Shown here piece by piece: positions 7,703 through 15,336 of a DNA stretch of 64,000 nucleotides. Position 1 is the first letter of the stretch; each line of letters begins with the position of its first letter. This DNA comes from Candidatus Saccharimonadota bacterium (GTDB lineage: Bacteria; Patescibacteriota; Saccharimonadia; Saccharimonadales; UBA4665), in contig DAIEFN010000002.1 in assembly GCA_027325485.1 (NCBI GenBank), positions 1 to 64,000 on the forward strand. The letters run 5' to 3'. The notes under the pieces were generated by a model. It searched no databases. It saw nothing but the letters and a program-made list of their open reading frames with translations, and was not told the DNA's origin. Both the position numbers and the translations under genes were made by a program.

Positions 7703-8560
7703 TTAATTTTTGCGATCGCGGGCGTAGAGGTACTTAACAAACTCGGGGTCTTCGTGATTAACGAACAGCGCCTTGCTCTCATCTAGCTTAGAAATTTCAG
7801 CCATCTCTTCTAGCGTTAACTTAAAGTCAAACACATTAAAGTTCTCAAGGATACGCTCCTTGTGGGTAGATTTTGGTATGACAATGATCTCGCGTTGAAT
7901 ATTCCAACGTATCACTATCTGACCGACGGTTTTATGGTGAGCATCGGCAATCTTTTTAAGTGTTTTATTGGTGAATAAGTCTTGTCGTCCTTCAGCGAAT
8001 GGCGCCCAGCCTTCATGCACGATAGAGTATTCTTGCATAATTTGATGCGCCTTGGTTTGTTGATTAAAGGGATGGGTTTCAATTTGGTTCACCATCGGTT
8101 TGATCTTATTGTTGAGGACAAAATCCACTAGCTTGGCGCTTGTGAAATTAGATACTCCAATAGCTTTAATTTTGCCGGCTTCATACAATTCCTCCATTGC
8201 CCGCCAGGCGCCATACACGTCATTGTACGGTTGGTGAATAAGGTAAAGGTCAAGATAGTCTAGGCCAAGTTTATCAAGGGATAGCTTGTAGGCTTTCTTG
8301 GCTGAGGCGTAGTTTACGTCTGCCACCCAGAGCTTACTAGTCACAAAGATTTCTTCCCTTGGAACGCCACTTCTTTTTATGCCCCGCCCGACTGCTTCTT
8401 CGTTTCGATATGAAGCTGCAGTGTCAATTAGGCGATAACCAGCTTGCAATGCGTCATAGACACTCTGCTCGGCTTCATCATTACTCATCTGGAATACACC
8501 AAAACCTAGTACTGGGATACTAACGCCGTTATTTAAGTCAATTGTTGGCATATTTGACAT
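7703..8560 (-). CDS. Aldo/keto reductase
   Basis: 285 residues, full length for the family. The NADPH-dependent carbonyl reductase tetrad is present: Asp and Tyr in RLIDTAASYRNEE, Lys in FVTSKLW and His in LYLIHQP. The nucleotide-site block VIPKSTHKERILEN is near the C-terminus. It probably reduces small aldehydes or 2,5-diketo-type substrates in the cytoplasm. AGGAGA lies before the ATG. It stands alone. Confidence 0.93.
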   Translation of the reverse strand: MSNMPTIDLNNGVSIPVLGFGVFQMSNDEAEQSVYDALQAGYRLIDTAASYRNEEAVGRGIKRSGVPREEIFVTSKLWVADVNYASAKKAYKLSLDKLGLDYLDLYLIHQPYNDVYGAWRAMEELYEAGKIKAIGVSNFTSAKLVDFVLNNKIKPMVNQIETHPFNQQTKAHQIMQEYSIVHEGWAPFAEGRQDLFTNKTLKKIADAHHKTVGQIVIRWNIQREIIVIPKSTHKERILENFNVFDFKLTLEEMAEISKLDESKALFVNHEDPEFVKYLYARDRKN

Positions 8561-8683
8561 ATCTTTCTCCTATGGTCTATCTACTATTATATCTCAAGCT
8601 GACAGGTAAGTAGTTAACCCCAGGCTAAAACCTTGTGCCTTTTTAGGTTCGTAGCTAGACTAAACTTTTTCAATATCGAGGGG

Positions 8684-9373
8684 TTATTCTTTTACGCCAA
8701 AGGTTACTTCTTTAGATATGTTTGTGTTTCGGCTAAGAGTATTAAGAGCCATCAGATTGGTCATTTTATACTGGCTTTTAAATTGATGCATCGCTTGACG
8801 CTTAAGTTCTTGCTCTGCTGGTTTAAGATTTGTAATTTCACCTCTAAGTGGAGTCTTTAGAAGCTTACTGGTTCTTTGGTTCATACGCCTAAGATATCCT
8901 TTATTTAAGTCTACCGGCATCTGCATGTATGGTATGTCTGCATAAAATGACACCTTTCTACCTTTATCTAAAAGCAGCTTCCCCACTTCTCTTAGCACCA
9001 GATGATCATGATGCCGCCAAAAGATACCTGCCGCTAAGGGTGCATAAAATTCAAAATTGCGGTCAAAACTTTCGAGAAGGCTATTTGAGAGTTCACCTAG
9101 ATCTATGTCATTTGAACGGTATTGTTGATCCAGATAATCAAGGTTTAAGAAAGCAATTGAGCGACTTCTTAAAACAAGTTCGTTTTCATGCAAGCGTTTT
9201 TGCATCATAAGGGCGCTATCTGGCTCACCGCAGAATCTATCCCATATAGTTTTAGTGCCTTTTGGAGGGATGCCTGCGAACACGTTGACCACGGTTGCAT
9301 CGGGTTGAGTTATTAAATGCCAACAGCTAAAGACGGCGTCATCAATATGTGGCGATAAAATTACCAAAGACAT
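8684..9373 (-). CDS. PIG-L/LmbE-type deacetylase
   Basis: 229 residues. LSPHIDDAVFSC is the family zinc-binding motif near the N-terminus (usual form PHxDD), and FWRHHDHLVLRE supplies the third ligand (HxxH). Relatives remove N-acetyl groups from GlcNAc in glycolipids, mycothiol precursors or similar glycans. TATAAG lies about eight bases before the ATG, so the mRNA is likely leaderless. It is divergent from the glycosyltransferase at 9440 and both may work on one glycan. A myo-inositol-1-phosphate synthase lies at 25043, which makes an inositol-linked sugar a possible substrate. Confidence 0.85.
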   Translation of the reverse strand: MSLVILSPHIDDAVFSCWHLITQPDATVVNVFAGIPPKGTKTIWDRFCGEPDSALMMQKRLHENELVLRSRSIAFLNLDYLDQQYRSNDIDLGELSNSLLESFDRNFEFYAPLAAGIFWRHHDHLVLREVGKLLLDKGRKVSFYADIPYMQMPVDLNKGYLRRMNQRTSKLLKTPLRGEITNLKPAEQELKRQAMHQFKSQYKMTNLMALNTLSRNTNISKEVTFGVKE

Positions 9374-9439
9374 GCTCCAATCTTATACCAACTGACTCTA
9401 TTAGGTTATGGAATCTCGGACCTAGTATGTCATAATACA

Positions 9440-10330
9440 GTGGTGAAACGCTCCGCCCCACGCTTCAGCATAGTAATCCCGTGTTTTAACGAAGAGCGCT
9501 ATATTGAGCCGACGCTTCAATCTCTTAAGGATCAACTATTTAAAGGTAGTTTTGAGATTATTGTTGTTGACAATAACTGCACCGACAATACTGTTGCGAT
9601 TGCTCGTAAATACGGCGCCAAAATCGTGACTGAAAACCAGCGCGGTGTTTGTTGGGCGCGACAGGCGGGTACAGAGGCAGCTAGTGGCGAGATTGTAATC
9701 TCGACCGACGCTGACACCCTACTCTCACGAGAATGGCTCCAGAATATTGATCAATCATTCAAAAAAGATAAGAACTGCGTAGCGGTTGCCGGCCCTTGCA
9801 CATATATCGATGGCCCATGGTGGGGTCAAAAGTACTCTAAGCTACTGTTTGCATTTGTGAGTATGGCGTATCCGCTGTTTGGTGCGCCGTTTTATGTAAC
9901 TGCCACGAATATCGCTTTTAAAAAATCTGCCTGGAATGGCTACCACACAGCGATGACTCAAGGTGGTGATGAATTAGCACTCTTACATGACCTTAAACAT
10001 AAGGGTAAGGTGGTGTTTGATAATAATAACCCGGTATTTACTTCTGGACGCCGTTTAAACGAAGGTTTATTCCATAGCTTGTTTGTTAGTCTGCTAGTCT
10101 ACTATCTACTGGCCTATCACTTAAATCGACTATTTAAACGGACCATCATTGGTATGGCCCCAGCCTATCGTGCACCGGTAGTCAAACGTAGTCGCAAAGT
10201 TTGGGCTTATAGTACCTCTTTATTAATCATCCTTGCTGCCTTCATCCATCTGCCAGGCCGGGATACATTAGTTAAACAATCTTATGAGTCGCTGAGCCAA
10301 GTCATACGTGTAGCGAAACATGTATTATAA
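9440..10330 (+). CDS. Family 2 glycosyltransferase, membrane-associated
   Basis: 296 residues. The GT2 start (FSIVIPCFNEERYIEPTL), VDNNCTDNT and STDADT (metal-binding DxD-like) are all present. A C-terminal hydrophobic segment (TSLLIILAAFIHL) would tether it to the membrane. Two GTG codons in tandem (9440, 9443) follow CATAAT at 9431-9436. The second GTG is spaced as in the other leaderless genes here. It is probably involved in glycolipid or cell-surface glycan synthesis. Confidence 0.9.
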   Translation: MVKRSAPRFSIVIPCFNEERYIEPTLQSLKDQLFKGSFEIIVVDNNCTDNTVAIARKYGAKIVTENQRGVCWARQAGTEAASGEIVISTDADTLLSREWLQNIDQSFKKDKNCVAVAGPCTYIDGPWWGQKYSKLLFAFVSMAYPLFGAPFYVTATNIAFKKSAWNGYHTAMTQGGDELALLHDLKHKGKVVFDNNNPVFTSGRRLNEGLFHSLFVSLLVYYLLAYHLNRLFKRTIIGMAPAYRAPVVKRSRKVWAYSTSLLIILAAFIHLPGRDTLVKQSYESLSQVIRVAKHVL

Positions 10331-10359
10331 GCTAGCTAACTAAACAGCCTTAGAACGAT

Positions 10360-11286
10360 ATGTACATAGCAATCATTGCATCCTTAATTGCCGGGCTCTT
10401 AAACGCTGTCTCCGGTCTGTTTCAAAGAAAAGGCACCGGTATGCCCGCTGCCGAGAAGCTTTATAGTAAATTGCTGATTGTCGAAACTAGTAAGAATAGG
10501 CTCTGGCGAATCGGTGTAATCGCCGAGGGGATTGCTGCGCTCTTAGAGCTAGTAGCCCTCTATTTTGGTAGTTTGCTTTTAGTTGAGCCACTACTCATGA
10601 CTAACCTCGTTTTCTTGTTGGCTATCGTTCATTTCCGGATGAAGAAACCAGTCTTACTGCGAGAATGGGTGGGTATAATCTTCATTTGTATTGGCATTAG
10701 TGTCTTTGTTGCCGTTGCCAAACCCCACGGCGGTAGAGGGACATTTGGGCTAATCTGGTTGGTGCCAATTATAACAATCAGCTTACTTATGGCTCTAGGT
10801 GCATTGATAGCCAGGCGACTTACAAATAATCCAAAGCGAAGAGGTTTAGTTGGCGCAGTTGTGGCCGGCTTAAGTCTAGGCATGACTGCAGCTTTAACGA
10901 GATTAACGATGATTCAGCTACACACAGGAATAGTTTCGACTCTTTCGAGATGGCCTCTTTATGCGCTAATAATTAGTGCGGTTGTATCGATTATTACGGT
11001 CCAGGTGGGGTACGGTTCAGGACCATTAACTATTACGCAATCAATGCTCGAAATCTCTTCTTTAATTGTTAGTACCCTGCTTGGCCTACAAATTTTTGGC
11101 GATACGATTAGCACCTCATTAACGGCAATCATAATTGAAACAATTAGTTTTGCAATTGTCGTTGGTGGCGTAATTATAATCAGTACTTCAAAGCCGATTG
11201 TTAGTTTAGAGGCCAGTGTGATTAAGTCTTTTATGTCGAAAACTAGCTTTGCCAGCTTAAAACATAAGGCTCAGTCTAAGAGCTAG
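10360..11286 (+). CDS. DMT-superfamily (NIPA/EamA-like) membrane transporter
   Basis: 308 residues with nine or ten hydrophobic helices. The opening (IASLIAGLLNAVSGLFQRKG) and the helix-pair layout with GPLTITQSMLEISSLIVSTLLG resemble the drug/metabolite transporter superfamily, including NIPA-type Mg transporters. It follows the glycosyltransferase by 29 bases on the same strand and may move a lipid-linked or small substrate for it. Substrate unknown. Confidence 0.8.
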   Translation: MYIAIIASLIAGLLNAVSGLFQRKGTGMPAAEKLYSKLLIVETSKNRLWRIGVIAEGIAALLELVALYFGSLLLVEPLLMTNLVFLLAIVHFRMKKPVLLREWVGIIFICIGISVFVAVAKPHGGRGTFGLIWLVPIITISLLMALGALIARRLTNNPKRRGLVGAVVAGLSLGMTAALTRLTMIQLHTGIVSTLSRWPLYALIISAVVSIITVQVGYGSGPLTITQSMLEISSLIVSTLLGLQIFGDTISTSLTAIIIETISFAIVVGGVIIISTSKPIVSLEASVIKSFMSKTSFASLKHKAQSKS

Positions 11287-11335
11287 TATCAGCACGACTA
11301 ATATTAAGACAAGTTGATTACTTAGGTGTAACGCT

Positions 11336-11521
11336 TCACTTGTTAATTAATAGAAATTTTATGGTTGTGGTTAGCCAGCCGATAACGAACCCGTAAAAGA
11401 CATAGAGTACAATTTTAAAATCTTTTGGTTTCTTAATTTTCCATCTATTTACTAGTACGATTGCCCAGACTAAAAAAAGTGCAATGCTCCAGACGGCCCA
11501 TTCTCTATTAACGCTACTCAT
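11336..11521 (-). CDS. Small two-span membrane protein, paralogue of 12004-12225
   Basis: 61 residues. Two hydrophobic helices are separated by a basic loop (NRWKIKKPKDFK), and the end GWLTTTIKFLLINK is nearly the same as in the paralogue at 12004. TACAAT (11528-11533, minus strand) lies six bases before the ATG with no Shine-Dalgarno site, so it is leaderless. Function unknown. Confidence 0.6.
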   Translation of the reverse strand: MSSVNREWAVWSIALFLVWAIVLVNRWKIKKPKDFKIVLYVFYGFVIGWLTTTIKFLLINK

Positions 11522-11628
11522 AGCTTCATTGTACGCTTCGCTTTAACGTTTACCTAAGTCTGTGGAACTAGGCTTTTTAGAATATAAAATTAGCTAGGAA
11601 AATATAATTTCAGTTTAGAATTATAGCT

Positions 11629-11928
11629 ATGGCTCTAGAACAGATATCTGCAGGTGTGGTGCATAAACTACCCCCTGATCTTAAGAAAGCTCTACTGTCA
11701 GATAAAAAGGCCCTTTTGCTCTGGGAAGATATTACCCCACTAGCACGTAATGAATGGATTTGTTGGACGATTGCCCCAAAGACATTAGAAACTCGGGCTA
11801 AGCATGTGCAACGCGTTATATCCGAGCTAAAGGATGGTATGCGTCGTCCTTGCTGTTGGATTGGTTGTATCCACCGTAAAGACAAGCCAATAAGCCCATC
11901 CGTGCGCTGGGTTCTGAGTCGAAAGTAA
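11629..11928 (+). CDS. YdeI/OmpD-associated family protein
   Basis: 99 residues. LPPDLKKALLSDKKALLLWEDI followed by ARNEWICWTIAPK and TRAKHVQRVISELKDGMRRP is the bacteriocin-protection (YdeI/OmpD-associated) helical motif. There the W-I-AKxxETRxxR segment is characteristic. The biochemical role is not firmly known in any species. TAGAAT (11616-11621) lies seven bases before the ATG, so the mRNA is probably leaderless. Confidence 0.8.
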   Translation: MALEQISAGVVHKLPPDLKKALLSDKKALLLWEDITPLARNEWICWTIAPKTLETRAKHVQRVISELKDGMRRPCCWIGCIHRKDKPISPSVRWVLSRK

Positions 11929-12003
11929 AGAGCCGTTTGCTATAGATAGATGGCTGTTCTTTGGCCGTTAGAATTCTGCCAGCATGAACAAAGTAGCCAA
12001 AGC

Positions 12004-12225
12004 CTATTTCTCCGTCTTAGGAAAAGTTGGTCCGTAGATTTTCTTATTCACAAGGATGAATTTTATGGTTGCCGATAGCCAGCCAATAAAGTAACCAAAA
12101 AAGACGAGGGCTAAGTCTATTAGGCTCGGACTGCTTTTAATTTTCCACCTGACTAGAAAGATAAGGGCCCAGACTATAAAAATGCCACTGCTATATATGA
12201 TCCAGGATTGATTTGCTTTACTCAT
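12004..12225 (-). CDS. Small two-span membrane protein, paralogue of 11336-11521
   Basis: 73 residues. It shares VRWKIK after the first helix and GWLSATIKFILVNK at the second helix with its neighbour, then adds a short polar tail. The promoter has the same TACAAT-N6-ATG form (TACAAT at 12232-12237 on the minus strand). The pair arose by duplication, with the YdeI-like gene now between them. Confidence 0.6.
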   Translation of the reverse strand: MSKANQSWIIYSSGIFIVWALIFLVRWKIKSSPSLIDLALVFFGYFIGWLSATIKFILVNKKIYGPTFPKTEK

Positions 12226-12301
12226 AAGCTCATTGTACGCCTCATAGCTACGCCAAATTTGCTCAGAATTACGTCGATTCGTTCTAATCAGTTAGAGCGA
12301 C

Positions 12302-12409
12302 TTAGAAAATAATGCCAAGAATAACGCCAACGATAAAACCAGTGAAGAGGATCGCCATTAAACGCACTGTAGCGATATGAATGATTATGGTAGAAAACAG
12401 TTCGTGCAT
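12302..12409 (-). CDS. Tiny membrane protein
   Basis: A 35-residue ORF, MHELFSTIIIHIATVRLMAI and onward, with one long hydrophobic helix ending GFIVGVILGIIF. It has the same size and style as the ORF at 12467. Coding status rests on hydrophobic pattern and on similarity between the two ORFs (both begin Met-His and have xSTIxxxIATxxxM-like stretches). Confidence 0.4.
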   Translation of the reverse strand: MHELFSTIIIHIATVRLMAILFTGFIVGVILGIIF

Positions 12410-12466
12410 CCTAGATTGAACACTCTTTCTGGCTAAACTTATTGATGCGTTTGATACACTTCATAG

Positions 12467-12592
12467 CTAAACAGATGCAATTAAAAACCCTAGAATAATG
12501 CTAATACCAAAGTATAGGAACAAATGAGACAGTGTAATTTTCATCACTGCTGTAGCGACTACGATTGTTGAATATAATGATAGTAAATGCAT
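12467..12592 (-). CDS. Tiny membrane protein, related to 12302-12409
   Basis: A 41-residue ORF, MHLLSLYSTIVVATAVMKIT and onward, with two hydrophobic stretches and end ISIILGFLIASV. Its sequence pattern follows the neighbouring 35-residue ORF. The start overlaps the region just downstream of the methyltransferase stop. Function unknown. Confidence 0.4.
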   Translation of the reverse strand: MHLLSLYSTIVVATAVMKITLSHLFLYFGISIILGFLIASV

Positions 12593-12605
12593 GTCTTAAT
12601 AGTCT

Positions 12606-13172
12606 TTAAAAGACAAAGGGCACGATAGCTTTAACGCGCTTCTTATATATTTTATAATCTTTGGCGAAATGTTTGAGCATCAGCTCCTCTTCAAGACGGC
12701 ATCTGGCGTTAAAGCCGACAAAATAGACGGCGAGCAAAACGAAAGCGAAGACCTGACCGACATTGATTGCCGTGCCAATTAGCATGACTATCATGCCAGT
12801 ATAGATGGGGTGACGCACAATGGAGTATGGCCCGTGTTTAATGAGTTTATGGCCTTTTTTATAACTTATGTTGGAGCTCCAGTTTTTACCAAGAATATTC
12901 CTGGACCAAACAGCAAAAATTAAACCAATGCCGACAATTATATCTGTTGCTACGCCCAGGCGTACTGTAGTTTGCCATAAGCTGTGCTGCAGAAATGTCT
13001 TTGTATAAAACATCGTAGCAAATAAGGCGATGACTGCCACGCTAAGTAGAAAGATGTACTTATAACTAATGTGTTTTTCAAGATTTCTCTTAACGTTGGC
13101 TGCTTTTATCATCCAGTAAATAAATAACACTGACCAACAGCCAAAGATAAATATTCCAGTCCAGTTATTCAT
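12606..13172 (-). CDS. ICMT/PEMT-like membrane methyltransferase
   Basis: 188 residues with five hydrophobic helices. The C-terminal part has GPYSIVRHPIYTGM and RCRLEEELMLKHF, then DYKIYKKRV, the SAM-binding signature of isoprenylcysteine carboxyl methyltransferase and phospholipid methyltransferase relatives. It would methylate a lipid or prenyl-type substrate at the membrane. It stands in a group of small membrane protein genes. Confidence 0.85.
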   Translation of the reverse strand: MNNWTGIFIFGCWSVLFIYWMIKAANVKRNLEKHISYKYIFLLSVAVIALFATMFYTKTFLQHSLWQTTVRLGVATDIIVGIGLIFAVWSRNILGKNWSSNISYKKGHKLIKHGPYSIVRHPIYTGMIVMLIGTAINVGQVFAFVLLAVYFVGFNARCRLEEELMLKHFAKDYKIYKKRVKAIVPFVF

Positions 13173-13335
13173 GTATTTGTGTTCTTTTTTTATAGGTTAG
13201 TTTGTTGGCTTGGAGCATAAGCAGTAATCTATTCATGTTTATTTTACTCTCTCTCGCCCAGACCACCAATATATATGCCTAGCCAAAAAAAGGCTTAAAT
13301 AACGCTTAAAGGAGTGACCTATAATAGCTGTTTAG

Positions 13336-14595
13336 CTATAATGGCTGGCTGTTAGCATTAAAGTAGCGCTTAATTAGGCTGCCTACACCTTCACCGTAGT
13401 GGTTGTTGCATTGATAGTTCTTAGAGAAACTGCTCGGTGTCTTAAGCTGGTATGGGTGTATTGGGTCGCCAGGAGAGTTGTTGTTAGCTGGGGTAATACT
13501 TATCCTACCTTTAAGTAATGATCCAGCCTGCAAAGACCAGGCAATCAGTCCAACGTTGTGTAACTTTAGATAATTTAAGTACTTGGGTGCATTGCGTGGG
13601 GCACTTGAATAGCATTCCTCCCAAGGGGACTGGTACTGCGACCATTCGCCGTCAACTACCGGCCTAATCGCTGCCAGATTGCCTATAAAGCGCCAGTATG
13701 ATTGGCGATTTAAATTAACGTGATGGAAGGAATAAACAATGTTGGTACCGTTTAGTAGATATTGCCCTACGGGTAAACTCTGGCCCCAGCTTAACCCCTC
13801 AACCCAGACCAGGTTGTTATAACCGGCACTTCTAATTTGGTTAACTAGATTTTGCATACCAATATAGCTGATGCCCCCGAGTTTGCCACCATCTTTCCAA
13901 TAGTTCCACATGCTAATTGGATTCGCGTGCTGCGTCTTATGCCTATGATGGGGGATATTTAACTGGTTAATGTGCATTAGCAACCTAATACCCTTTTTCT
14001 GCAGATTAACATGATTAACATTTGCGGTTGTTAGTCTCGGTTCATTAAATAGATCGAAAATAACATAGGGCCAATTGCCAAACGTCTCGCCCATCACCTG
14101 CCAGAATTTTGCTGTTACCTTGGTTGGCGCTGGCAGGTTGCTTGTGAATTCTGTTTGGTCATTAATAACCACTGCGAGGTTGTAGCTGCGTGCAAGTTTG
14201 ACCTCACGAATAAGTTCGGCCAAAAACTGATTGTTATATGTTTGCCCGCGCTTAAGATGATTGAATAAATTAGTTTCAGATACCTGAAGACGAACTGTGT
14301 TGGCGTGCCAATAAAGAGCCGAGGCGATAATTTGGGCATCAAGGTTCGCGGTATTTTCCATGTAGTCGGTATCTTCTAGGCCACCGTAAATAGAGATTCC
14401 TTCAGGCACGAATATTCTGCCGTCCGGTAGCAACACTTGGTTGCCTTTAACCGAGAAGGAAGCCGCAGTGGTACTTAAACTAGTAGTTGTTAGAGCTGCG
14501 CTTACTGCGGCTGGAACAATAGGACTAATAACTAAAAGCGATACAATTGTGCTCGCTAAACTTAGTTTAAATAGTCTAATAACTTTAACTCTCAT
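13336..14595 (-). CDS. Secreted glycoside hydrolase family 5-like enzyme
   Basis: 419 residues. The N-terminal signal peptide (LASTIVSLLVISPIVPAAVSAA) is followed by a TIM-barrel glycosidase. Visible features are a strand with NTVRLQV, the acid/base Glu185 in DLFNEPR, WVEGLSWG, the active-site HH in YSFHHVN and the nucleophile Glu317 in VVDGEWSQY. This is the GH5 cellulase/mannanase layout. It probably degrades external beta-glucans or mannans. The substrate cannot be read from the sequence. Confidence 0.88.
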   Translation of the reverse strand: MRVKVIRLFKLSLASTIVSLLVISPIVPAAVSAALTTTSLSTTAASFSVKGNQVLLPDGRIFVPEGISIYGGLEDTDYMENTANLDAQIIASALYWHANTVRLQVSETNLFNHLKRGQTYNNQFLAELIREVKLARSYNLAVVINDQTEFTSNLPAPTKVTAKFWQVMGETFGNWPYVIFDLFNEPRLTTANVNHVNLQKKGIRLLMHINQLNIPHHRHKTQHANPISMWNYWKDGGKLGGISYIGMQNLVNQIRSAGYNNLVWVEGLSWGQSLPVGQYLLNGTNIVYSFHHVNLNRQSYWRFIGNLAAIRPVVDGEWSQYQSPWEECYSSAPRNAPKYLNYLKLHNVGLIAWSLQAGSLLKGRISITPANNNSPGDPIHPYQLKTPSSFSKNYQCNNHYGEGVGSLIKRYFNANSQPL

Positions 14596-14695
14596 ATCAT
14601 TCTCAACCAGACAAATATTTTAACTTTTTAATTACTGATTCCAAACTATCATAAATAACTAAAGTGAATAAAGCCACCTCTTTTAAGTAAAAAAA

Positions 14696-14722
14696 TTGGC
14701 ACTCTTGACATGAGAGTGCTAG
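14696..14722 (+). promoter_or_regulatory. CIRCE operator (HrcA site) with -35 box in its spacer
   Basis: Arms TTGGCACTC (14696-14704) and GAGTGCTAG (14714-14722) are separated by exactly nine bases, as in the CIRCE consensus TTAGCACTC-N9-GAGTGCTAA. The spacer contains TTGACA (14705-14710), a -35 box matched by TAAACT at 14728-14733 after 17 bp. HrcA bound here would cover the promoter of the Hsp20 gene. The hrcA gene is not in the window. Confidence 0.88.
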
Positions 14723-14790
14723 TTTTCTAAACTATTAGTAGAAGCTTTTTATGCTTCTCTTAAGTAATTTAATTACGAAAGGAGAACTAT

Positions 14791-15216
14791 ATGAGTAATC
14801 TAGTCAGATGGGATCCATTTGCGGAACTGAGCGCCTTACAAAAGCAATTCTTTGGCGATGACTGGTTGTCGCCGCTTAAGGGAGTTAACGTTCCGACAAC
14901 GGACGTCTATTCGCAAGATAATTCCCTTTTAGTAGAGGCGCATTTACCAAACTTCGATCAAAAAGATATTAATATCCAAGTTGAGGATGGCGCCTTGGTA
15001 ATTAGTGCTGAACGACATGAAAAAGCTGAAGATAAAAGTAAGAAATACGTCGTAAGGGAAAGCTCAAGTAGCTTCTATCGGCGCATAGTACTGCCTAAGC
15101 AAGCGGACGCAGAGCGGATTGATGCCCATTTAGAAGATGGAGTATTAAAAGTAAAAGTGCCTCTAACGCCTCTACCTGAGCCAAAAAAGATCACTATTGC
15201 AGCAAAGAAGAAGTAA
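14791..15216 (+). CDS. Hsp20/alpha-crystallin small heat-shock protein
   Basis: 141 residues. WDPFAELSALQKQF is the typical N-terminus. The alpha-crystallin domain runs from about residue 35 (VPTTDVYSQDNSLLVEAHLP) to the A-x-x-x-x-G-V-L-x-V-x-V-P motif (AHLEDGVLKVKVPL), with a short basic tail. It is an ATP-independent holdase. GGAG lies at 14781-14784. The leader contains a small hairpin (AGAAGC 14740-14745 with GCTTCT 14753-14758) below the CIRCE element, and a strong terminator follows. Confidence 0.95.
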   Translation: MSNLVRWDPFAELSALQKQFFGDDWLSPLKGVNVPTTDVYSQDNSLLVEAHLPNFDQKDINIQVEDGALVISAERHEKAEDKSKKYVVRESSSSFYRRIVLPKQADAERIDAHLEDGVLKVKVPLTPLPEPKKITIAAKKK

Positions 15217-15231
15217 CGTTTTAAGTCTATT

Positions 15232-15258
15232 AAAGAGAGGTCAATAAGACCTCTCTTT
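15232..15258 (+). terminator. Intrinsic terminator after hsp20
   Basis: AAAGAGAGGTC (15232-15242) and GACCTCTCTTT (15248-15258) form a perfect 11-bp stem with an AATAA loop. The last Ts of the stem plus TTGGTT make a modest U-tract. Confidence 0.8.
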
Positions 15259-15336
15259 GGTTATCGTGGCTATTTATGTGTAGTGACTTTGAGCTAAGTA
15301 GCTCTTAAATGCGAGGCTTAAGTTAATATCTATTTA

